Notes: a model not told the origin generated them from the letters alone. Shown: positions 5,209-11,083, counted from the first letter of the stretch. The stretch is DNA of 13,346 nt from an uncultured Clostridia bacterium (GCA_958419945.1 CATZIC010000054.1:1-13346), one strand, 5' to 3'. Program-made: numbers and translations.

Positions 5209-6012
5209 TCAATTATCCTTTTCGTAGGTTTTCAAAAAATTTTCAAGCGCGGTATTAAATTCCTCGGGTCGGTCGAGATTCACGCAGTGCCCTGCGCCTG
5301 CAAAAATTATTTTTTCTAAGCCTTCCCGTTCCGCCCACTCGTTCACTATTTTAATAGCACCGTCCACGTCGTGCTCCCCGCAGCCGATAAGCATCGGGTA
5401 GGGTCTCGCCAAAGGTTGCGTTTTTTTGTTTACCAGCAAATTAAGCTTTGATAGATACATAAACGACTTTTTTTGAAAACCGAGATTAAGTTTGTAAAAT
5501 TCCTCTTGCCCCTTTTCGGTGTAGGCAGAAATTTTTTTGTTGGCTTTTGCAAACCATTTAATGGAAACAAAACCTTTCAAAATCATGCCGAATTGTTTCG
5601 CGCTGTTTTTCTTTGCCATTTTTTCGTCGAAGTTGTTTATATCGTAACCGCCGAATAGCGCAAGTGACAAAATCTTATCTTCGTAACGCTCGGCAAAATC
5701 CTGCGCTAGCACGGCACCCAGTGAAACACCCACGATATGCGCAGAAGCAATCGACTGCTTTTCAAAAATCCCATAAAGCCATTCCGAAGTTTTCGTAATA
5801 TCATCGCCCTTTTTGGCATTTGTCGATTCGCCGTGTCCCAAAAGGTCTATTGCAATCAAGTTGTACTTTCCCGAAAAAAACTTAAACTGCCGCTCAAAAA
5901 TTCTATGGTCCGAAAATGCGGGATGCAAAAAAACTATCCAATCCCTTTTCGCGCCCGCAACATCGTCAATGTAATAAACAATAGGCGTGTTTTCAAGCAA
6001 AAATTTCTTCAT
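5209..6012 (-). CDS. Alpha/beta hydrolase fold protein
   Basis: 267 aa from the ATG at 6012, which has AAGGAG (6018-6023) 5 bases upstream. Visible fold features: HPAFSDHR (30-37, oxyanion-hole region in the place of HGxP), DLLGHGES (56-63), nucleophile elbow GVSLGA with S97, acid at D215 (GCGEHD), and H242 in GAGHCVNLDRPEEF. This is a complete Ser-Asp-His triad in the family order, with a helical cap at about 125-195. Its start overlaps the stop of the PadR gene as ATGA, so the two are translationally coupled. The pairing suggests a regulated esterase or detoxifying hydrolase; substrate unknown. Confidence 0.9.
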   Translation of the reverse strand: MKKFLLENTPIVYYIDDVAGAKRDWIVFLHPAFSDHRIFERQFKFFSGKYNLIAIDLLGHGESTNAKKGDDITKTSEWLYGIFEKQSIASAHIVGVSLGAVLAQDFAERYEDKILSLALFGGYDINNFDEKMAKKNSAKQFGMILKGFVSIKWFAKANKKISAYTEKGQEEFYKLNLGFQKKSFMYLSKLNLLVNKKTQPLARPYPMLIGCGEHDVDGAIKIVNEWAEREGLEKIIFAGAGHCVNLDRPEEFNTALENFLKTYEKDN

Positions 6013-6545
6013 ACTTTCTCCTTTTCGGCGCAATCTTTTATATTTTGTAAAAGCTCGCCATACCAATTTATATTAAAAAGCACCGCATCCCGGCCGTACT
6101 TTGCCGTCTGAAGCTGGTAAAATAAAATTTCGTTATCGATGCCCATGCTTTCGCCCTCTTCGCAGATTTCAGAAAGTTCTGCATAAAGTTTTTTAAGATC
6201 TAGAATATGATTTTCGATAAGTCTGATGCGATCCTCGCATTTTGCAAAACCGAAGAAGTAAATTTTTGCAAGTTCGGGGTTTTTTCCGCTTACGTCAATC
6301 GAAGCGTTCAGCCAATCGCTAAAAGCCATTTTTCCCTTTTTGGTAATGGAATAATTTTTTTTGTGCTTGCCTGATTCAATTTCATTAACTTCTATACAAC
6401 CGTTTTTCAAAAGTTTCTTGAGCGCCGCCTGAATGCTTCCCGTACTGCAACTGTACATTAAATTCAGACCTTGTTCGATACGTTTTCTAAGTTCGTAAAT
6501 CGAGCGTGGTTTTAACAGCAAAAGTCCAAGTATTATGTTTTCCAT
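6009..6545 (-). CDS. PadR family transcriptional regulator
   Basis: 178 aa. The ATG at 6545 has AGGAGG six bases upstream (6552-6557). The N-terminal winged helix shows IILGLLLLKPRSIYELRKRI (4-23), then YSCSTGSIQAALKKLLKNG (31-49) as the recognition-helix region and the GKHKKNYSITKKGKMAF wing (59-75). The C-terminal ~90 residues are helical, as in PadR proteins with a long dimerisation domain. PadR proteins are dimeric repressors, often of neighbouring genes and released by a small molecule or phenolic. It is first in an operon with the alpha/beta hydrolase, and a 19-bp palindrome covers its own -10 box, so autorepression is likely. The ligand is unknown. Confidence 0.92.
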   Translation of the reverse strand: MENIILGLLLLKPRSIYELRKRIEQGLNLMYSCSTGSIQAALKKLLKNGCIEVNEIESGKHKKNYSITKKGKMAFSDWLNASIDVSGKNPELAKIYFFGFAKCEDRIRLIENHILDLKKLYAELSEICEEGESMGIDNEILFYQLQTAKYGRDAVLFNINWYGELLQNIKDCAEKEKV

Positions 6546-6557
6546 TTTGCGCCTCCT

Positions 6558-6595
6558 ATATTACTAATAGTAACATTTATATTTCCCGATGTCAA
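6558..6595 (-). promoter_or_regulatory. padR-hydrolase promoter and operator
   Basis: Minus strand: consensus -35 TTGACA (6590-6595), 17-base spacer, -10 TACTAT (6567-6572). A 19-bp palindrome (6558-6576), on the plus strand ATATTACTAATAGTAACAT, with 8 of 9 half-site pairs matching, covers the -10. It is well placed for PadR self-repression. Confidence 0.8.
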
Positions 6596-6683
6596 TTACT
6601 TTTATCAATTATATTTAAATTTCTTGAAAAAGCCATTATTACGTTAAGGTATAAATAAAGCGTAACAGGGGCATTATCAAAAT

Positions 6684-7061
6684 ATGACAATTTTTAAAGC
6701 GTTTAAACTGTTTTTTTCTCGCACGTTTGATTTTAGCGGAAGATCTTCAAGAAAGGAATTTTGGCTTGGGGTATTACCAAATGCAATCATTATGCTTATA
6801 TTGATAGGACTGCTTATCTACGCCTTATTAGGTTTCGAAAAGATGATAAACCCCTTTAGTATTATTATGATTGCGCTATTTACCGCATTTTGCCTTGTGG
6901 AACTTCTGCCTTCCATTTCTCTTATTTTCAGAAGAATGCACGATATCGGAAAAAGCGGTAAATATATTTTTACACTTTTAATCCCCGTCATCGGCTACGT
7001 TTGGTATATCTACCTTGTTACCCGCCCGACAGATTTTTATCGAAACACAAATAACGCATAA
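6684..7061 (+). CDS. DUF805 family membrane protein
   Basis: 125 aa. DUF805 hallmarks are present: the N-terminal FKLFFSRTFDFSGRSSRKEFW (7-27), with GRSSRKEFW at 19-27, and IFRRMHDIGKSGKY (81-94) before the last helices. Predicted membrane segments are at about 28-50, 57-80 and 96-112, ending with RPTD and a short tail. The family is widespread and its biochemical role is unknown. The start is weakly supported: AGGGG lies about 12 bases upstream, farther than usual. The promoter is unclear (TTGAAA and TATAAA are present but 20 bases apart). A terminator-like hairpin follows. Confidence 0.9.
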   Translation: MTIFKAFKLFFSRTFDFSGRSSRKEFWLGVLPNAIIMLILIGLLIYALLGFEKMINPFSIIMIALFTAFCLVELLPSISLIFRRMHDIGKSGKYIFTLLIPVIGYVWYIYLVTRPTDFYRNTNNA

Positions 7062-7117
7062 ATATTTGATATTTAGTATATAATGCAGAACTCAAACAAG
7101 AAAATTCCATTTTAAGT

Positions 7118-7163
7118 AAAAAGTGGCGATAACGGGCCTATAGACTGACTTTCGCCACTTTTT
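7118..7163. terminator. Terminator-like hairpin after DUF805, made of repeat D copy 8
   Basis: AAAAAGTGGCGA (7118-7129) pairs perfectly over 12 bp with TCGCCACTTTTT (7152-7163), ending in a T-run. The whole 46 bp is an inverted D element: the minus strand contains CTATAGGCCCGTTATC. The repeat arms therefore form the stem. Confidence 0.7.
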
Positions 7164-7529
7164 AACAATTTTGTTTAATTTGCGCTATGATATAGAAAAA
7201 ACCTTTAAGTTTTCAAAAGCAAGATATATACCCCCTAAAAACACGTATTTAGTGGGGGTACAGTTCGAGTTATTTGAAATAAGCGCCAAAAATGCCATAA
7301 ATAAATTAAGCCCGCCCATTTCTGCCTTTTAAAGTAATATTTAGTCAAAACGGACTGATTTCGACGCTTAGTTTGTGAATATATTTTCATTTAACTAAGT
7401 TACAGGATCTTCCTTTGTCAACGCACCTTACAACGCCATTAGCACTTTAGCACACCAAAAGAAGCCCAACAATTTTAATATAAAATAACTGCATGCTGAA
7501 AAAAGCGTTATCAAAAGGACTTTTCACGG
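7164..7529. other. Gap between DUF805 and the Cys-rich gene: possible promoter and hairpins, no gene seen
   Basis: Plus strand has a promoter-like pair TTAACA (7162-7167), 18 bases, TATGAT (7186-7191). Downstream are a hairpin TACCCCC/GGGGGTA (7229-7235/7254-7260), extended by TAAA/TTTA across a two-base bulge, and an inverted repeat CTTAGTT/AACTAAG (7367-7373/7393-7399) with TGAA/TTCA nested inside. No T-run follows either hairpin. A small RNA or long leader is possible but unproven. No open frame here has a ribosome site. Confidence 0.4.
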
Positions 7530-7538
7530 CATATACTA
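7530..7538 (+). promoter_or_regulatory. Possible sporulation-type -10 before the Cys-rich gene
   Basis: CATATACTA matches the CATAnnnTA form of mother-cell sigma (E/K) -10 elements. A matching -35 is not clear, and no sigma-A pair with proper spacing is visible. Low confidence. Confidence 0.3.
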
Positions 7539-7571
7539 AAGTGAGCCAACAGGCACAAAAGGAGATAAAAA

Positions 7572-8213
7572 ATGTCATTTTTTTCTAATTTCAATTCAGA
7601 CAGATGCCCCTGTCAGATTACGGGCAATCCTTTAAACGGTCTGTGCGAAAAGGTATGCGTAGAAGTCAACAAAGTGTTTGACGCCTGTATAAAGCAAACG
7701 CAGGAAGAAGGCTTAATCCTTAACCTTACCGACCTTATGCCGGCAAATCCTACATATCCGTTAACGTTTATAAGTGCAAGAAGCATCGGCACGGTAGGCA
7801 CTATCACAAGCCTTCAGATAGACAGATTGCAGGACCGCCCTAACTTTGCAAGGGTACAGGTTACCGTAAGCATTCCCGTCGAAGTCCTTTTCGTGGATGC
7901 AAACAACGTGGAAGGCAAAGGCAATTCAACCGTAACCCTTACCGAAGACGTAATAATGTTCGTGCCCGAACCTTCTGTAATACCTTATACTGTAAACAGC
8001 GTCGTATCGCTTGTTTCCACACAGGGCGTTTATACGGGGGAAAACACCTTCACGGTGTCCGCTTGCGTAACTTTGATATTAAAGATCGTTATGACGGTGG
8101 ATTTACTTATTCCTTCGTACGGCTACTGCAATATTCCTCCTTGTCAGGATTATTCGCAGGAAGTCTGCGCAGGATTCTTCGAACTCCCCTTATTCCCCAA
8201 CACCAACAATTAG
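7572..8213 (+). CDS. Cysteine-rich beta-strand protein of unknown function
   Basis: 213 aa, not assigned. The ATG has AAAGGAG (7558-7564) 7 bases upstream. There is no signal peptide. The N-terminal ~42 residues carry five cysteines in RCPCQITGNPLNGLCEKVCV...FDAC (C12, C14, C25, C29, C39). The middle (about 65-180) is a run of beta-type stretches (ARVQVTVSIPVEVLFV, NSTVTLTEDVIMFV, TFTVSACVTLILKIVMTVDL). The tail has CNIPPCQDYSQEVC (186-199). Nine cysteines without an export signal, a beta-rich body and a possible CATAnnnTA -10 would fit a spore coat or exosporium component in Clostridia, but that is only inference. It is a monocistronic gene with a clear terminator. Confidence 0.8.
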   Translation: MSFFSNFNSDRCPCQITGNPLNGLCEKVCVEVNKVFDACIKQTQEEGLILNLTDLMPANPTYPLTFISARSIGTVGTITSLQIDRLQDRPNFARVQVTVSIPVEVLFVDANNVEGKGNSTVTLTEDVIMFVPEPSVIPYTVNSVVSLVSTQGVYTGENTFTVSACVTLILKIVMTVDLLIPSYGYCNIPPCQDYSQEVCAGFFELPLFPNTNN

Positions 8214-8326
8214 CATATTAAATATATCTGTAATCGGTTAAAAAATCATTTTAAAATATGATTGTTTTATAAGAAGAAAGTTTTTATCAAAAAACACTTT
8301 CACGAAAATTTTAACCGTTACATACT

Positions 8327-8356
8327 AAATGCGTGGGCCCTCGCCCACGCATTTTT
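8327..8356 (+). terminator. Intrinsic terminator of the Cys-rich gene
   Basis: AAATGCGTGGGC (8327-8338) pairs perfectly with GCCCACGCATTT (8343-8354) around the tetraloop CCTC, followed by T's. It could also act weakly on transcripts from nifU on the other strand. Confidence 0.88.
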
Positions 8357-8384
8357 AATTGCTGATACAAGCCAATTTTTTTGC

Positions 8385-8420
8385 AAAAGTCCGCCTATAA
8401 GCCCGCTATCACCACTTTTT
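8385..8420 (+). repeat. Repeat D copy 9
   Basis: AAAAGTCCGCCTATAAGCCC, GCTATCACCACTTTTT. The ends AAAAGT and ACTTTT are inverted. It lies between the convergent Cys-rich and nifU genes. Confidence 0.75.
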
Positions 8421-8450
8421 TATAATTTTTAAAACCAATAAAGCGAACGA

Positions 8451-8894
8451 TTATATATGACAGGCGTGGCAGTCCTCGTCGCAGAAATCGCCGCACTTTG
8501 CTTTGATTTCTTCATCGGATAATCCAATCTTTCTATAGTAATCGGCAATCGCCTTTTTAATGGCTTCTTCCGCAAGAACCGAGCAGTGCAGTTTAACGGG
8601 CGGCAATCCGCCAAGTTCGTTAATAACGTCCTTATTCGTAAGTTTTAACGCCTCTTCCACAGTTTTGCCCTTAATCATTTCGGTCGAAACGCTGCTTGAA
8701 GCAATAGCCGCACCGCAGCCGAAAGTCTTAAATTTAACGTCGACGATAACGTTATTTTCGATTTTAAGATACATTCTCATTATGTCGCCGCAAACGGGGT
8801 TTCCGACCTCGCCGACGCCGGAAGGGTCGACAATCTCACCGACGTTTCTGGGATTAGCATAATGTTCGATTACTTTTTCATTATAAGGTTCCAT
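8451..8894 (-). CDS. nifU: Fe-S cluster assembly scaffold, NifU/IscU type
   Basis: 147 aa. The ATG at 8894 has AAGGAG (8902-8907) 7 bases upstream. It is an IscU-like domain that accepts sulfur from the desulfurase and builds Fe-S clusters in the cytosol. The three conserved cysteines and their neighbours are present: C35 and D37 (GNPVCGD), C60 (FGCGAA) and H103-C104 (LHCSVLA). The last ~16 residues add a cysteine-rich tail (C134, C138, C142, C145, in KCGDFCDEDCHACHI) beyond the IscU fold. There are no C-terminal NifU-type thioredoxin-like or ferredoxin modules. Its start lies inside the 3' end of nifS (14-base overlap), so the two are co-translated. Call firm; exact subtype (IscU versus clostridial NifU) is naming only. 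Confidence 0.95.
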   Translation of the reverse strand: MEPYNEKVIEHYANPRNVGEIVDPSGVGEVGNPVCGDIMRMYLKIENNVIVDVKFKTFGCGAAIASSSVSTEMIKGKTVEEALKLTNKDVINELGGLPPVKLHCSVLAEEAIKKAIADYYRKIGLSDEEIKAKCGDFCDEDCHACHI

Positions 8895-10065
8895 TTTTAC
8901 TCTCCTTTAAAAATTTATCGTAAAGCGGGGACATGTTTCTAAGTTTTTGAACAATTTCTTCCAGATTATTCAAAAGATAATCAACTTCTTCCTTCGTGTT
9001 GTTCCGACCGATAGTAATACGCAGACTGCCGTGCGCAATCTCGTGCGGAAGCCCGATGGCAAGCAGTACGTGCGACGGGTCCAGCGTACCCGAAGTGCAA
9101 GCGCTTCCGCTTGAAGCACAAATGCCTTTAAGGTCAAGGTTCAAAAGTAGCCCCTCACCCTCTATAAACCTAAACGAAATGTTTGAGTTTCCAAAAAGCC
9201 GCTTTTCTCTGTCGCCGTTAAACTTGCAGTAAGGTATACGCTTTAAAACTTCTGCCTCGTAATAATCGCGAAGCCCTTTTATCCTTTCCGCATGCTCGTC
9301 AAAATCTCTGTAAGCAATCTCAATCGCCTTGCCCATTCCAACGATGGCGGGAAGATTTTCCGTACCTGCACGCTTGCTTCTTTCCTGATGCCCGCCGTTT
9401 AAAAATCTGTTAAACCTTACGCCCTTTTTAACGTACAGTGCACCCACGCCCTTCGGCCCGTAAAATTTGTGTGCGGACATAGAAAGGCTGTCAATATTCG
9501 TAACGTCGATTTTCAGGCTTCCGACCGCCTGCACCGCATCGGTGTGAAAATAGATGCCGTGCTCGTGCGCTAAATCTACAATTTCCGAAACCGGCTGAAT
9601 CACGCCGATCTCGTTATTCGCATACATTACGGTAATCAAAATCGTAGTATCACGCAAAGAAGACTTTAGCTCTTCCATATCGATTATCCCGTTTTCCGAA
9701 ACGTTCACGTAAGTTACTTCAAACCCCTCTAGTTCAAGTTGCTTTAACGTTTCAAGCACCGCCGGGTGTTCGATTTTTGAAGTAATAATATGATTGCCCT
9801 TGTTTTTGTTAGCATACGCAATTCCTCGTATCGCAGTGTTATCGCTTTCCGTTCCGCCGGAAGTAAAATAAATTTCCTCGGGTTTAGCGTTAATGTAAAA
9901 CGCCACCTTTTTTCTTGCGTTCTCAATAGCCTCACGAGCCGCCCTTCCCATTTTATATATTGAAGAAGGATTCCCGTAGTTTTCCGTAAGATATGGCAGC
10001 ATCTCTCTAACTACTTCTTCATTTGGTTTTGTGGTCGCCGCATTGTCGAAATATATCTCTTTCAT
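8881..10065 (-). CDS. nifS: Cysteine desulfurase, NifS/IscS type
   Basis: 394 aa from the ATG at 10065, which has GGAGG (10071-10075) 5 bases upstream; a GTG at 10077 in frame is less likely because it overlaps that site. The enzyme is PLP-dependent and turns cysteine into alanine, leaving persulfide sulfur on its active cysteine for Fe-S and thiolation pathways. Markers: YFDNAATT (5-12), TSGGTESDN (68-76), H100 in KIEHPAV, D176 in HTDAVQAVG, PLP lysine K200 in SAHKFYGPKG, and active C323 in SSGSACTSG within the longer flexible loop of IscS/NifS. It is first in an operon with nifU. It is preceded by a consensus promoter and a long structured leader; no IscR-type regulator gene is adjacent here. 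Confidence 0.96.
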   Translation of the reverse strand: MKEIYFDNAATTKPNEEVVREMLPYLTENYGNPSSIYKMGRAAREAIENARKKVAFYINAKPEEIYFTSGGTESDNTAIRGIAYANKNKGNHIITSKIEHPAVLETLKQLELEGFEVTYVNVSENGIIDMEELKSSLRDTTILITVMYANNEIGVIQPVSEIVDLAHEHGIYFHTDAVQAVGSLKIDVTNIDSLSMSAHKFYGPKGVGALYVKKGVRFNRFLNGGHQERSKRAGTENLPAIVGMGKAIEIAYRDFDEHAERIKGLRDYYEAEVLKRIPYCKFNGDREKRLFGNSNISFRFIEGEGLLLNLDLKGICASSGSACTSGTLDPSHVLLAIGLPHEIAHGSLRITIGRNNTKEEVDYLLNNLEEIVQKLRNMSPLYDKFLKESKNGTL

Positions 10066-10097
10066 TTTTGCCTCCACGTTGTATTAGCATATTTTAC

Positions 10098-10158
10098 CCT
10101 TTAAAAACTTTTGCCGATTGATTTTCGGCATAAACTTTTTTTAGTAAGTTTTTAAAGG
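10098..10158 (-). promoter_or_regulatory. Structured 5' leader of nifS-nifU
   Basis: In the mRNA, CCUUUAAAAACUU (10158-10146) can pair perfectly over 13 bp with AAGUUUUUAAAGG (10110-10098). A nested stem UGCCGA/UCGGCA (10130-10125/10117-10112) has a 7-base loop. The 5' arm can alternatively pair locally with AAGUUU (10137-10132). No T-run follows, so it is not a terminator. The ribosome site (10071-10075) lies outside the stems. Role unknown. Confidence 0.55.
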
Positions 10159-10175
10159 ATTTTAATTTCATTATA

Positions 10176-10204
10176 ATTATAACATTCTTTTCCTACCATG
10201 TCAA
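10176..10204 (-). promoter_or_regulatory. nifS-nifU promoter
   Basis: Minus strand: perfect consensus -35 TTGACA (10199-10204), 17-base spacer, -10 TATAAT (10176-10181). The predicted start near 10169 gives a leader of about 104 bases before the nifS ATG, beginning about 11 bases before the long stem. Confidence 0.85.
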
Positions 10205-10325
10205 TAGGAATAGAGAAGAAAATAAAATATTTCGCAAATTTTAAAATCCCGCTATCTTTTTGCAATCCCTATTTTGCTCTTAAAATAAACAATCCCCGCC
10301 TCGAAAAATCACCATTTTAATTACC

Positions 10326-10360
10326 AAAAGTCCGCCTATAGGTCGGATATTGCCATTTTT
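10326..10360 (+). repeat. Repeat D copy 10
   Basis: AAAAGTCCGCCTATAGGTCG, GATATTGCCATTTTT. This is the intergenic copy closest to the one inside the PPTase gene. Confidence 0.8.
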
Positions 10361-10364
10361 TCAA

Positions 10365-10429
10365 GGCTCCTTATGTAGTAAAGGGAGCTGGCGCGTAGCG
10401 ACTGAGGGACTGTCCGTTCGCTTGCGAAC
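10365..10429 (+). repeat. Repeat B copy 5 plus small hairpin
   Basis: GGCTCCTTATGTAGTAAAGG, GAGCTGG, a short inner stem CGC-gta-GCG, TGAGGGACTGTCC, then GTTCGcttgCGAAC (10416-10429). The inner arm sequence differs from the first-island copies. Confidence 0.75.
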
Positions 10430-10450
10430 TTCAATATAATTTGTACTTTT

Positions 10451-10486
10451 CGTCATTGCGAGAAGCGAAGCGCCGAAGCAATCCAG
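10451..10486 (+). repeat. Repeat A copy 5
   Basis: CGTCATTGCGAGAAGCGAAG, then CGCCGAAGCAATCCAG. Same ends and 36-bp length, diverged centre. Confidence 0.75.
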
Positions 10487-10553
10487 ACACCAAAGTTAAT
10501 TATAAGTTTGTAACATAATTTTCATATCATAGCTTTTTCATTGCGTCAGCTAT

Positions 10554-10622
10554 GGCTCCTTATGTAGCAAAGGGAGCTGTCGGCGACTGCCGACTGAGGG
10601 ATTGTCGTTCCCGCAGGGGAAC
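10554..10622 (+). repeat. Repeat B copy 6 plus small hairpin
   Basis: GGCTCCTTATGTAGCAAAGG, GAGCT, inner stem GTCGGC-gact-GCCGAC, TGAGGGATTGTC, then GTTCCC-gcag-GGGAAC (10607-10622). Both stems differ in sequence from copies 1-4 yet still pair. Confidence 0.8.
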
Positions 10623-10643
10623 TTCAATAAACCTTGTACTTTT

Positions 10644-10678
10644 CGTCATTGCGAGAAGCGAGCACCGAAGAAATCCAG
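10644..10678 (+). repeat. Repeat A copy 6 (degenerate, 35 bp)
   Basis: CGTCATTGCGAGAAGCGAGC followed by ACCGAAGAAATCCAG. One base shorter, with weakened pairing. Confidence 0.65.
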
Positions 10679-10701
10679 ACACAAACTTAATTTACGCCCG
10701 C

Positions 10702-10739
10702 AAAAAGTCCCCCTATAAGCCCGTTTTCACAATATTTTC
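10702..10739 (+). repeat. Repeat D copy 11
   Basis: AAAAAGTCCCCCTATAAGCC, CGTTTTCACAATATTTTC. As at 1506-1541, it directly precedes a repeat A copy with the same TACCGTCATT junction. Confidence 0.75.
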
Positions 10740-10742
10740 TAC

Positions 10743-10772
10743 CGTCATTGCGAGCGTAGCGTGGCAATCCAG
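10743..10772 (+). repeat. Repeat A copy 7 (internally shortened, 30 bp)
   Basis: CGTCATTGCGAGCGTAGCGT, GGCAATCCAG. Six bases of the centre are gone, yet ATTGC/GCAAT and GC-gta-GC still pair, so the hairpin survives the deletion. Confidence 0.7.
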
Positions 10773-10810
10773 TCGTTCGCTTCCGAACTTCAATAATTAC
10801 TCCAAATTCC

Positions 10811-10882
10811 GCAATGCGACGAAGTCGTACTTCATTAGCATAGCGCCTTCATACATTAGCGAAGCAACTTGATTTGCGAAGC
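10811..10882. repeat. Degenerate hairpin array
   Basis: CGAC-gaa-GTCG (10817-10827), followed by TTCATTAGC, TTCATACATTAGCGAAGC and TTTGCGAAGCAAA stretches. It resembles the 2286-2381 array, including its opening CAATGCGAC and TTCAT spacers, but with poorer stems. Confidence 0.45.
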
Positions 10883-11036
10883 AAAAAGTGCCGCTATAGG
10901 TCTATTTAAGAAGTAAATTTGCTTGCAATGGCAAATTTACGACGTAGACAAATTAGGTATCATGCAGGCAGTTTGCTTGCATATGTGTGCGAAACACACA
11001 TATCCGTGTCTTGACACGGAGTATGGCGCCTAATTT
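10883..11036 (+). repeat. Repeat C copy 3 with repeat D at its 5' end (diverged)
   Basis: Starts with D (10883-10909). GTCTA (10900-10904) pairs with TAGAC (10945-10949), enclosing a perfect 10-bp stem GTAAATTTGC/GCAAATTTAC (10913-10922/10931-10940). The outer stem, 10950-10965 with 11021-11036, has wobbles and one A-C mismatch. It encloses GCAGGCA/TGCTTGC (10964-10980), ATATGTGTG-cgaaa-CACACATAT (10981-11003) and TCCGTGTC-tt-GACACGGA (11003-11020). The architecture is that of copies 1 and 2 while several stem sequences differ. Confidence 0.75.
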
Positions 11037-11044
11037 TTATCGGC

Positions 11045-11083
11045 AAAAAAGCGCCCCGCAAAGGCTTTCCTTTGCGGGGCGCT
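11045..11083 (-). terminator. Intrinsic terminator of the ABC transporter operon
   Basis: AGCGCCCCGCAAAGG (11050-11064) pairs perfectly over 15 bp with CCTTTGCGGGGCGCT (11069-11083) around a 4-base loop. On the minus strand it is followed by a run of six T's. It lies 47 bases past the permease stop. Confidence 0.92.

Larger units (their letters stand above)
10205..11040. other. Second gene-free repeat island
   Basis: The nifS promoter and the ABC operon terminator bound this stretch. It holds D, B, A, B, A, D, A, a degenerate hairpin array, then D and C, all listed separately. Open frames here are repeat-encoded and lack ribosome sites. The first ~120 bases (10205-10325) are plain AT-rich sequence. 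Confidence 0.75.

Noticed and set aside
8236..8317. CGGTTAAAA/TTTTAACCG inverted repeat downstream of the Cys-rich gene
   Set aside because: 9 bp separated by 64 AT-rich bases, easily by chance, and a clear terminator follows.
10066..10169. A known riboswitch or T-box in the nifS leader
   Set aside because: No T-box sequence, no terminator/antiterminator pair with a T-run and no recognisable riboswitch core; kept only as an unassigned structured leader.
10552..10872. 106-codon plus-strand frame in the second island
   Set aside because: Entirely repeat sequence (B, A, D and the hairpin array), with no ribosome site.
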